NCBI GenBank assembly: GCA_015680905.1
Contig: CM027377.1
Coordinates: forward strand, 63,013,501-63,077,500
Source: Coptis chinensis
Taxonomy: Eukaryota > Streptophyta > Magnoliopsida > Ranunculales > Ranunculaceae
Direction: 5' to 3'
Length of the DNA: 64,000 nt
Under the pieces are notes generated by a model. The model was not told where the DNA came from and did not search any database. It saw only the letters and a list, made by a program, of their open reading frames with translations. The translations under genes were made by a program, and so were the position numbers. Positions 31,374-41,166 of the stretch are shown piece after piece. Every line of letters begins with the position of its first letter. Position 1 is the stretch's first letter.

Positions 31374-32114
31374 ATGCCGAAAATTCTTTCCTTTGGAAAG
31401 TCAGACTCCAACATTTTCATTCCTACACTAATCGATACACGTATTATTGATGAGGAAGGGATAGATGACTTTCTCAAAGATGTAGAGGACTACCATAGTA
31501 ATGTGGATATGACCAATCTAGATGAGGAATTTGATGAGTTTTTTCGAGTAGGTGAAATTTCACCCTATCAAGAACTAACTTGCACAACAACCACCTCGAT
31601 TCCCCTCCTTCCACCCTTTCAAAGGAATCTCGAGTTTGCACTCGATCCTTTTGTTTCTCCTGTTCTTCATAATTTTTTAAATCCTCCTAGCAAACAGATA
31701 CTTCAGAAGGACAAACTATTTGACACCTTCATTTTCAGAATTGAGACAGTCCCTACACACACAATGAATGAGTTGAGTGCTAAAACCACATCCTCATTGT
31801 GCACAGGCTGTCTTTCTAAAACTTATCCATATCCACCATATCCTCCACAACCATTCACTTTTCCACACTTATTTACTAAAACACCCACGCATTCAAAAAT
31901 GAAAAAGAAGGTGCATGATAGGTTACACAATAGGGTAATCCGACTTCGTTTGGATTCCACTAGGCTGTGTCGTAGGAAATCTTGGTGCTTCATTGTGTTT
32001 GGATATGTTTTCTGTGATATTTATTTATGGAATGATCCACAACTATTTCGGTTGTTGATATATGATCAACTGCATGTTCATACATATGTTTTAGATAAAG
32101 TCTTGAGTATCTGA
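31374..32114 (+). CDS. Uncharacterised 246-aa protein in the position of RT
   Basis: An uninterrupted ATG-to-TGA frame directly after the protease region. The first 80 residues are acidic (MPKILSFGKSD, GIDDFLKDVEDYHSN, LDEEFDEFF), the middle is Pro/Thr-rich, and the C-terminal third is basic (KMKKKVHDRLHNRVIRLRLD). The end has a hydrophobic stretch near residues 205-225 (SWCFIVFGYVFCDIYLW). The acidic start resembles the spacer between protease and RT in Athila polyproteins, but no RT motif follows. It may be the spacer fused to former 3' sequence by deletion of pol. No function can be assigned. It is notable as the only long intact frame in the element. Confidence 0.5.
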   Translation: MPKILSFGKSDSNIFIPTLIDTRIIDEEGIDDFLKDVEDYHSNVDMTNLDEEFDEFFRVGEISPYQELTCTTTTSIPLLPPFQRNLEFALDPFVSPVLHNFLNPPSKQILQKDKLFDTFIFRIETVPTHTMNELSAKTTSSLCTGCLSKTYPYPPYPPQPFTFPHLFTKTPTHSKMKKKVHDRLHNRVIRLRLDSTRLCRRKSWCFIVFGYVFCDIYLWNDPQLFRLLIYDQLHVHTYVLDKVLSI

Positions 32115-33066
32115 CTATAAACGACTCAAATTTCTGTGTTGGTGCATTTCCTTTCATTCCAATATATTGGTGAGTGCACCATTAAGGTAACCGGGCCCTC
32201 CCTATGGAGTGTGTGGCTGTAAGTACGGATCCTAAGTCCACGGTTCACATAGTTCACGTTTTCCACTCTTGCATGTTTTCTCGGATTTTTGAGACATGTT
32301 TCTCTATGGTGTGAATTATGTCTTTATTGCTTATTGTTTTTCCTTCTAAAAATAAAATAAAAAAATAAAAAATAAAAATAAACAGAGTAATCTAGGAAGT
32401 CTCGGGAATCTGACTTTAAAAGACCCACTGCTAAAAACAAATTTTCTAAGCTCCGTTGTAAAAAATTTGTTTGGGGGTGGGTGTTAAATGTTCCGTACTA
32501 AAATGTTTTATGTCCCATTAGAGTTGCTTAGGCCGTTTTATTGTATTACGATTCGGATTGACATAATCTATTAATTTAGATTTCATTCGTTCGCATAACT
32601 TACGTCATGCACGCATTTCGAGGCGTTTTCCACTATCACGTATGTCATCTGAAGTCGGAATAGAGTGTTTTATGGATCATTGGATAGGAAATTCTCTCCT
32701 GATCATTTCCATATCTCATTCGCAAAAATCGGACCGGTAACGAAGCGGGAATTTTGATTTGAATTTCGCAAAAAAATCGAAAAAATCAAAAATTTCGATT
32801 TTGGGCTTGGGCCCAACCCGCGCCCATGGAGAGCGCGCTCGCGCTCTTACCTTCTCATGAACAGTTCATCGCGTTCTTCATCTTCCACCGCCATTAACGC
32901 CAAGCTTAAAGCTTAAACCTAAAACAAAAATCAAATAAAAAGAAAACTAAAAACAACCCACGCCAAAAATCAAATCCCAACCCCAATCGACTTCAAACAC
33001 CAATCAAAACCACCTCCACCAATTTAACCCAACAAAAACCACCAAAAATTCAAAAATTTAGCTGCT
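32115..33066 (+). other. Non-coding module with a purine tract
   Basis: The interval contains CCGGGCCCTCCCTATGGAG and a polypurine-like TTTGTTTGGGGGTGG (32466-32480), plus an A-rich run (32350-32395). An inverted GAGCGCG/CGCGCTC pair lies near 32833-32848. No gene is supported. Confidence 0.5.
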
Positions 33067-34327
33067 TTGCCACCACCACCGCCACCACCACTTGTTCCTT
33101 CATCGGGTCAAGTTAAACCACCACTACCACACCCTCTACAAACCCCCAAACCGTATTCAAATTTCAAATGGCTCAACAACGCCGAATCATCTTTGGAGCA
33201 AGTTTTCACTTTGCCGACCATTTCGCCCGTTTTCACGGTGACGAAATGGCTAGTAAAGAGACTGGAATAGTCTCGGTACTTTCGACCGAAGACTTCTACC
33301 ATGAAGACTTGGTCCGACGGTTCTACAACACCGGGGAGTTGGAAGGGAGTAGGATTTTTGTGTTGGTGAAGAAGAAGAGGAGGAGTTGACTACGGGGACT
33401 TGTTGGCTGAGATTCTAGGCATTCCGCCTAGAATCAATCTGATGCCACTTTACGGGATCCTCGGTTTGGCGACGGGTAGAGCCGTTGATGGGCGTTCATC
33501 ATCAATGGGAGTTACAATCAAACTCCCATTGTGTTCGCCAGGCATCCCTCAGGACCAACCAACTGGCTACAGCTCAGTGGATTGGTCGGAATGTCCTAGG
33601 CAAGGACAAGGTCAGTGACATCGGTCTGACCTGCCTCCCATCGTCCTATGGGTACTCGGGGCGCGAAGTATGATTTCTGCATCCCGGAGTTTTGGTGAAC
33701 ATTATTAGGGGTTCGAAGGTCTTTGGCACCTCTCCCTGTGCTTATTACTAAGATCATGCTGAAGATGAAAGCAACTCCTGCATCTGAGAGGATTTACATT
33801 ACCCTGCACCGTAACCCGCGTATCTATAGGGAGTGTGTCCAACAAGTTTGGAGGAGGGCTGAGGATAGAGAGGAAGAAGAAGAGGATGGTGGAGCTGGGG
33901 GACAGCAGGGATGATTCGGAGGAGGATGAGGAGGATGGGACTTGCTTTGATACGGATGCCTTCCAAGAGGTGTTGGTCTGATCTGAGCGCATGGCTATGC
34001 TTCATAGGGGCATCGTTCACTCAACACTCTCTGTGCAGACCTCCGGACTCGACCAGGCGACCATTCATCACAACTTCGAGATCCGCACCCGGAGGGAGGA
34101 TGAGAGATGGGGCAGCGGCGAGGGCTGAGATGGAAGCCCGCCGCCGGTTTAGAGTGGATATGCTAAGACGCTTCCCACCTCATCTGAGACTCGCCTCGAG
34201 GAGGACACAATTTCTGAGGCATGGCGTCGTCGGCGAAGAGGCGGCTAGCTGGCTTGGACCTTCCGAGCCCGGGGAGCCACCACTAGAGATCAGCGTGCCC
34301 TCACCACCACCATGGCGAGGTGTTTAG
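33067..34327 (+). pseudogene. ORF2-type relic, first plus-strand module
   Basis: Overlapping short frames together look like one decayed protein: a Pro-rich start (MPPPPPPPLVPSSG), MAQQRRIIFGASFHFADHF, TGIVSVLSTEDFYHEDLVRR, LAEILGIPPRINLMPLYGIL, and a basic or Arg-rich tail at 33911-34327. This composition and position (between pol and 3' LTR) fit Athila ORF2 relics, and the MAxxR start resembles the modules on the other relic. Several frameshifts are needed to connect the parts. The identity is inferred mostly from position. Confidence 0.4.
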
Positions 34328-35190
34328 AAGGATGAGGAGTGATAGTCGTAGTTATTTTTGTTTTATAAGTTGTTGTTTTATTTACTTTTATTGTTTTTAT
34401 TGTAATGTAACTTTTATTTCCGTAATTTGAATTTTGTAAGTGAAAGGACCTCCGAATCAAAATTTTAATATAAGGGGTTATTTTCAGTTAGTGTGCTTGT
34501 TTCATTTTGACCCCACCTTCCCAACTTGTTTGGGGGTGGTTTTATCATTCAAGTCGTATTTTTATAAAAACCCTAGTGTTAGAATTTACTGCGGAGTAAG
34601 GTGAAAATATGGAGTTTAGGCCTATCTATGATTGAGAATCATTGTAGGATGAAATCTAGATTAAATAGGTACATTCAATCATAAAATCCAAATAAGAGAT
34701 ACTGGGTTTGAATTAGAATACAGGATATGAGTTGTTTCCGTTTTCAAGTTTGGAAATTTTAGGATTTCCGGAAACTGCCGTAATTAGTTTTGGCAACTTT
34801 CCGATCCATTCTAGCAACTTTAAACCTATATAAACTTGATACAATCTATCCTCACAACTCACACTACACCTAAACTCCATCACTCACCCTTCACACCCGC
34901 GATTCCCCACGCGTTTAGTCTCCATTTTCACAAAATCCGCAACTTCGGGCCAGCGCCAGCCTAGTAGTTGGCCTTTCGCTCAGCCAGCCTACACTTCTGT
35001 CGGAAAAAATTTGCTCGAGGGCCGCCAGCATACAAGTCAAAAGCGACCAGCCAGCTAAGTTCTGGAATTCAAAAATACAAAGAAGCGCCAGCCAGCTTAT
35101 GTTGGCGCCAGCGCCGCGACTTCTCGGACCAGAAAAATTCCGGTTTTTAGCGTTGTGCCGGTCGTTTTGCAACTATTCGAGCGTAGTTTT
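34328..35190 (+). other. Non-coding module with second purine tract and GCCAGC cluster
   Basis: It holds TTGTTTGGGGGTGGT at 34526-34540 and a GCCAGC-rich segment (34930-35150) resembling 28430-28625. No intact frame is present. Confidence 0.5.
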
Positions 35191-36118
35191 GAGATGACAT
35201 CCCCATAATAATACGGAACAGTCTTTTCAAGATTTGTTCCAAAGCACTACTTACGGTGCTTGGTTTTGGTGAGGTGATCACATCGTTGGTGGGAACCTCT
35301 TATGGTAAGACCGGTGAACTTTATTCTCCAAAGACTTGCATCTTATTTTTATAATAACTGCATTTTCTTTTTGAGAGACCGGATGGAGAACAAGTGTTCT
35401 CCATCACCATTGGACGATGAACCAATGGAAATTACCGTTCTTGCTAGCATTTGTTCTTGGACTTGCTATGCCCGAGAGATACAAGACCCATGGTGCTATT
35501 AGGTTAGATAATATGCATGTCTATACTTATGAGTCTTTGCCGCGAAGCTTATGGGGTAGGCATTTTCATTATTGAGGACCAAGGGGACTATAACGTTGCC
35601 CTTTGGTAGCCCCGTCCATGAACATAGGAACTGTTATGTTTTGGATTATGCTAAACATTTTAGGGGAATGGCGTTTTCTTACGTGAATGGCGCCACTTGC
35701 GGCGTTTTCCTTGCTTTAGCCAATGGGCGCCCGGTTCTATGACCTTCCCAGGGACTTTGATGTCTAGTTTAGCACGAGCCCATACCATGAGGCATAAGTA
35801 CCTTCTTATGCCTGTTCTAATTTCACGTATTATGCTATGTTTCTTTCCTGTTTTTTTGTACACGTTTCACGGATTGGATTAAGGTAGACACGGTCGCGAC
35901 CCACCAATAGTATTATTCGATCTTTCCGTGCAATGACTTGGCATGGGTGGCGGATACAACCTCACCGGGTTGCACCCTACACCCCATCGGACCAAGTGGC
36001 ACTTAATAGGTTAGCAACCATAGATGATAAATGGCGTGAAGCGGCAAATTATCATAGCATGGCGGATCGCGAAGGAACCTCATTTCTTTATAGAAGTAGA
36101 GGATGGCGAAGATGACGA
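35191..36118 (+). pseudogene. ORF2-type relic, second plus-strand module
   Basis: Small overlapping frames (35302-35502, 35697-35882, 35933-36115) form a decayed coding region: LASYFYNNCIFFLRDRMENK, DDEPMEITVLASIC and VALNRLATIDDKWREAA. It ends shortly before a TTTGAGGACAAAG box and purine tract at 36333-36363. The features suit an Athila-type downstream ORF but no domain is certain. Confidence 0.35.
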
Positions 36119-36948
36119 ATAACAACGGAGTGGAGGTAAGTTTTAGTTACGTTGAGTGTGCCGCTTATGTCCCAAGCAATTCAATTATGTTAACCCCATA
36201 ATGGGTAGAACTCTTATAGAGTTGTGTCGGTTTTATTTCCTATATTAGTGCGTTTTAACTTTGTTTTTTGCGGATGTTCACGAATTTCCGCGCGTTTCAA
36301 TGGTATTTTTCCTACCCTCTTTATTTAAATGCTTTGAGGACAAAGCATGCTTTTGTTTGGGGGCATAGAAACACGTGTAATTAAGACATCCGTTACGATA
36401 TATAGATAGACATAATATGCATTTGTTTTCTAGTTAAAATTTCAAAAATTTAAAATATAAATAAATAAGTCATGCTATACACTTAGGAATATTGGTATTG
36501 TTTCTTTCTCCATGCTTTTAACAATCTAGAAGTCTCACATAGTCATTTTGCATCGAGAATAATTGTTAGAAACTTAGGTTAATCGTAGGTAATAATCTTT
36601 GCATCTATCTATAAATATATTACATGAGTATCTATGATTGTTAGCGAGTAGTTTTAAAATCTAGGCTAGAGTACTTATTCTACAAATCCTGTGAGAATAT
36701 AGCCTAAAGCCTTATATGAGCGAAACATTTGAGAAATGACACAAGGGAGAAGTAAAATCCGGATAGAGAAATCACACGTCCACTTGCTTGATCACTAAAC
36801 CATATCCTAAGTGAGAATTTAGGCCGCTCTTTGGATCGATATAGCCGAAATTCAAACCTATGAATTATTTTCCGCTAGTCGCCACTCTGAGCCTTTCATT
36901 AGCCCTTCCATAAACCACAATTCCTTTACCCTGTTACAAAAACAAAAA

Positions 36949-36981
<33 letters not shown>

Positions 36982-37956
36982 ATAAATCAACCTACCCAAT
37001 TTAGAATAAGTCTGAGAATAGAATGAGTGAAGAAAGAAGAAGAGAAAAAACCTGTGTAAACAAAAAAAAATTGTTAGTTGCTTCAGAAAATAAAGAAAAG
37101 AAGTTTCCATCCAAAGAAAAGAAAAATAGAAATAAAATAAAAACTCCAAAAAAAAAAAAATAGAATAAAAGGGAGTCAAAAGCCAAAGAAAAGAAAAAGA
37201 AAAATATGGCTAAGGATGGAAACAAAGTATAGAAGCAAAAGAAAATAACAAGGTTTTCTCTAAGTTACATAATCTGAAGACTCTATTATCTCGGACTTGT
37301 CCTTTTGAATATCCATTTCCTTCCTTCTTAAACCACCTCCTAATCCCCGTAACACCTAATAAAGACCTCTAGCTCGATTAGGAATAGGTTAGTATGATAG
37401 TAAGTGGCGGATGTGTTTGATCGACCCGGCTTCCTTGTTGTCATTGAGATTGTAAGGTAAAGTGTGCCCACTGTACACTGGAGTAGCGAAACTTGAGTGG
37501 AAAAATCAAAGTGTTGTTTCTTGACTATTATTGTGAGAACCTACTTAAGGACGCTATTCCGAAGTTCTCGAAAACAAACCTCGCTAAACATTTGATAGTA
37601 CTACTCATTGTATATATGTTATTGTAGATGATTGATTATTATGCATATATTAACTTAGGGTTTTGACTGGTTATTCTTATGTAATTGCTAGAGATGTATA
37701 GATAGTTGAGCATGAATAAGGAAACAATAGTTTTATTTTCTTAGTCGTTGTAGTATAGATGAAGTTTGTGAGTACCTTCATTTGGAAAACTCTAACGAGG
37801 GCTATAACTTCGTCCACTAGGGAATTCCTAGTGGTTTAAGGCCTTGTTGCATATGGTCAATGCAATCGCATCAGCTCAAACGAGATTAGGTAGAACTCCA
37901 TTTTTGGTCACTTATTCTAATTTCTCATCTTTGCTTGAGGACAAGCAAAATCTTTG
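36119..37956 (+). other. 3' non-coding region of the element
   Basis: It includes a TTTGTTTGGGGGC tract (36352-36363), a pure A run (about 36950-36979), a purine-rich stretch to 37250, and the conserved segment 37790-37940 shared with the minus-strand relic. The long F-rich frames on the minus strand at 36934-37225 are shadows of the purine tract. Confidence 0.6.
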
Positions 37957-37971
37957 TTTAGGGGGGTGGTT
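37957..37971 (+). other. Terminal polypurine tract
   Basis: TTTAGGGGGGTGGTT abuts the 3' LTR, the normal priming site for plus-strand synthesis. It is preceded by GCTTGAGGACAAGC. Confidence 0.85.
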
Positions 37972-39366
37972 TGATAAGAGCCCAAAACTGTAGTTTTAAC
38001 CCCTTAATAATCATCTTGTTAGACCAATTATGTGAATAATAAGTAAGAGTTAATACTGATTAAGTGTTTTTATGCATTTCGGGCTTCAAAGTCCATTATG
38101 TAATGCGAAATGTGCCATTTTAGCGAGATAAAGGAGCAAAAGTCGTGAGAACTTCGAATGCCATATCTTTGGACTCAGACCTCGGAATGAGGCCTACCTT
38201 ATGTCAAAACGACCGGCTCGGAAAGAGCTTTGCAATGGTCCAAGACTTGACCCAATCAGAGGAGCAGAAGTGGACGAAAAGTCTGTGGAAGCCAACTGCA
38301 GCTGAAGAGGCCTTTGTGGAAAGAATTGGGTTTTGGGCGATTCTCGGCCCAAAACATGGCTCCAAGCCCATGCACGATTTTTGGATTTGGATGTATAAAA
38401 CAAAAGCTTGACTTCGGTGTTAATGGCGGTCGATGTGATGTTAGAAAAGAGTAGATAGCTTAGAATAGAAAGTAGCCATTAAAATAGCTTCTAGATCTAG
38501 TTTTATTTAATTGTTTTTGATTAAGTATAGTTTCAAATCTAATTCATTTCATTAGATTAAACCTTGAATCTTGTTCTTCAGTTGATTAGATCAATAAAGT
38601 AGTATTCTTTACCCATTTCGATTTTGTCAATTCCAATTCTAGATCTAAATTCAATTCCTGTCCTTATTTCAATTGAGTCATTAAATTAGATTTCATTATT
38701 GTTAAATTAAGTAAATTTCAATGCTTTATATTATGTTTAGTCTTAATCTAAATGGAAATGATTGCGGAATGATTCAAGGCTAAACCTCCATTAGAGGGGG
38801 TTGTGAAGCCTTGATGAAAGCTTGATTCGATTATCGTTAGAGTCGTAGTATTTTCTATTCCACTCTAGAGGCGATTAGTTCACCATGAGAATGGGTTTAA
38901 TTGTTCACATGCTAGTTATGAATTGGTAGAAATGCCATGTATAATTAGGGATTAGGAATAACCAATTGTTCTGCGGGCAGATTCAATTCGGATTACTGAC
39001 GATTAGAGTCGTTAGTGGATTAAGTTGAGTTAAGGTGGAATCAATCCCCCTCTAACTCCTTATCATAGAATCAACGTAGCATTCCCTTAGTATTCTGATA
39101 ACCGACTAGTTGCATCTTGTGGGTAGTTGCATCGTAGTATAATTCCCTTCGTAAAACTCTCATAGACTTAAAAACGACTAGTTAGATTAGAAAACATCCA
39201 TGCTAGAGCACTAGGAGTGGAACGAATTCGTTACTCCATTCTATTTCGATAGACTTGAGAGTAGGAAACTTTGATAATCAACCACGTAAAAGAATAGTTC
39301 TAGTTTACTTACGTTGTGAATTCATCGTTCATTTCGTAGGTAGACTAATTCATTTCACTCTTATCA
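37972..39366 (+). repeat. 3' LTR
   Basis: 1395 bp with the same ends as the 5' LTR. Long stretches are identical (for example 38460-38760 against 27380-27690). Mismatches are clustered. Confidence 0.93.
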
Positions 39367-39371
39367 GTGGA
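39367..39371. repeat. Target duplication GTGGA, right
   Basis: GTGGA directly after the 3' LTR, identical to 26887-26891. Confidence 0.92.
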
Positions 39372-40090
39372 AAATCCTACATTTATAGTCATGGAAGAGA
39401 GTCGTTAATTAGGATATGACCGTTAGCAGACGATCGTTGGAGATGATCGTTAGCAGACGATCGTTGGAGATGACCGTTATCAGAACGTTAGGATATTATC
39501 GTTATTAGACGTCCATTAGGATATTATCGTCAAAGAAATTACAAAACAGACAAAAACTTGAAAATGCAAACTTAGAAATACTAATACACCTACTGGGAAG
39601 AGTCAGGGTTGGCAGAAGAAGAGCTAGGATCATGACGACGACGACGAGGAGCTCCCAAAGATGCTAACTGATCCTGAATATCTTCCAAAGTATGCTAAAA
39701 CTGGTGCTGCTTGGCCATTAGTATTCACTGGAACTCATTCTAACACCTACACATTTGCTGTTGAAATTTGCCCATGGAGTCTTCCATATGTACTTGGAGA
39801 GTGAACATGTTGTGCATGCCATTGTTGATCGAGCATAGAGCCTCCATTGGGTGACGCATGTCTTGCATAGCAGCCTTATCAAAGAACCAGGGTGGGGACG
39901 GAGGAAAAACAAGCATGTGAGCGTGCTTGGCGGCTACAGCTACTGTGGGATCCTAGTGATCGAGGACACAATCGTTACAAATCGTCATGTTATCAAATGC
40001 ATTTGTGACAATGAAGAGAGTAGTTGACTGGAAACCCAATGTAACATAATTTGCGTGACTAGAACAGCAAGAGGAGTTGACCTTGGTTTA
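39372..40090 (-). pseudogene. Older Athila-like ORF2 relic (insertion target)
   Basis: On the minus strand from about 39990: TICNDCVLDH, a stop, DPTVAVAAKHAHML, PWFFDKAAMQDMRHPMEALC, HNMFTLQVHMEDSMGKFQQQ, then QDQLASLGAPRRRRHDPSSS. This parallels the end of module A (24902-25200: coil-like tail after a central FF-D block), so it is another ORF2 C-terminus of the same type. It is broken by stops and shifts. It shows that the complete Athila element landed in an older minus-strand relic. A repeat of GATCGTTAGCAGAC lies at 39418-39475. Confidence 0.45.
39410..39540. repeat. Short tandem repeat array
   Basis: Four to five units of the type GA(C/T)CGTTAGCAGACGATCGTT then GGAGAT or AGGATATTAT, 26-30 bp each and degenerating to the right. 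CGATCG and ACGATCGT palindromes recur. Confidence 0.75.
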
Positions 40091-41166
40091 ACGTGAGTGA
40101 TGTTATCGCATATATAATTTTTCCGAAAGCCCTTGATCCGATCCGAAATCACCCCAGCTTAGATATTCAGACTCATTTACATGACATTCTCAATCTTTTA
40201 TATGTGTTGCGACAGGCTCAACTTTATGCAGCAAATAATGTAGCCATATATTATATAAATGATTTGTTATTTTGTTAATTAAATAAAACAAACGCTCATT
40301 TTTACTTAAGCCTAAACAATGCATCATCTATCTTTACTTAAGCGTAAACATTGTATAATCTTGTCTATAATTCCAATTATAACTTATTTGAATTTTTCGT
40401 AGATACTCATTCATATAACATCACTTTAAAACGTTAAACCGTTGAATCTTTATGGCTCTCAAGAACAACAAGTTGCTTTCCTTAATTTTGATGTTCTCGA
40501 TAAATTCGGCTTAGAAAACAAATACACAGTTGAACGGAATATCAAATCTGGAAGCCAAAATACTTCCTAATTGCGCCTGTTGTTTTTTAATACCAATTGT
40601 CTATGACACGATATTCCTTATTTTCACAATACCAAAGTCAAACAGATGATCCCATTATTCTCATCACATGGGCTTGGGCTTTTCAAAGATTCTAAAAAAA
40701 ACCTCCACTCTTTTTCAACCAACTGAAAATGACAAACCGCACTCTCTCTATATATATATTTTATTAAATCTGAAAACCACTGTCGTCTTCTTTCTCTCTC
40801 TTTCCCTTTCATCTTTCCCATCTTCAAAGGACAAAACTGTCAATCACCACTAACCCACCCCAAAGGTCAAACCTCGAAATACAAAAAGATACTTTCATTG
40901 ACTTCTCCCCTCCACGTAGCACAAATATCCAAACTCCTTGCTTACGTGTCACCACCTTCTCTATTATTATTATATTATATTATAATATTATACTGTAAAA
41001 TAAACAACCCTCCCCCAGTTTGAAAGTAAAAGCAAACTGAAAAAGAAAATCAGATGTTGTCAAATGAGCTGAAGTTGTTTCTCTCTCTAAACCACATTTC
41101 TAGAGAGAGAAAGTAGTTCACACACACCTAATAATTTTGGCCGGAAAAGTTAGAAAAATAAATGAG
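40091..41166 (+). promoter_or_regulatory. Upstream region and leader of the PLL1-like gene
   Basis: The region holds no supported gene. Possible promoter elements are TATATATATATTTTATT (40751-40767) followed by a long CT-rich tract (40785-40820), and an AT-rich TATA-like tract at about 40963-40998. A CT/GA-rich leader (TTTCTCTCTCT..., TAGAGAGAGAAAG) lies just before the start codon. Pyrimidine-rich leaders are common in plant genes. No transcription start can be fixed from sequence. Confidence 0.35.

Larger units (their letters stand above)
26892..39366 (+). mobile_element. Complete Athila-type LTR retrotransposon lacking RT and integrase
   Basis: 12,475 bp with two LTRs (1400 and 1395 bp) that start TGATAAGAG and end CTCTTATCA. 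A perfect 5-bp duplication GTGGA (26887-26891, 39367-39371), a tRNA-Asp-like primer site (28294-28306) and a purine tract (37957-37971) complete the structure. Inside are gag relics (29330-30272), an aspartic protease region (30880-31369), an intact 246-codon ORF (31374-32114) and further ORF2-like relics (33067-36115). No RT, RNase H or integrase motif is recognisable, so it would need enzymes from a partner element. Clean termini and nearly identical LTRs point to a recent insertion into an older minus-strand relic. Confidence 0.93.

Noticed and set aside
33911-34327. 138-codon Arg-rich ORF as a separate gene
   Set aside because: It lies within the element between decayed ORF2 frames. The Arg/Pro bias comes from local GC-rich sequence, and it was folded into the ORF2 relic.
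36934-37225. Two overlapping Phe-rich minus-strand ORFs (74 and 81 codons) as membrane proteins
   Set aside because: They are translations of the purine-rich 3' region of the Athila element (poly-Lys codons on the other strand). No homology or context supports them.
40093-40278. 61-codon ORF upstream of the PP2C gene
   Set aside because: It has no motif, is short, and lies at the edge of transposon relics; chance is sufficient.
41137-41166. Upstream start of the PP2C gene (TTG at 41137)
   Set aside because: It is not ATG. The family starts MGSG with Gly2 for acylation, and ATG at 41167 gives exactly this.
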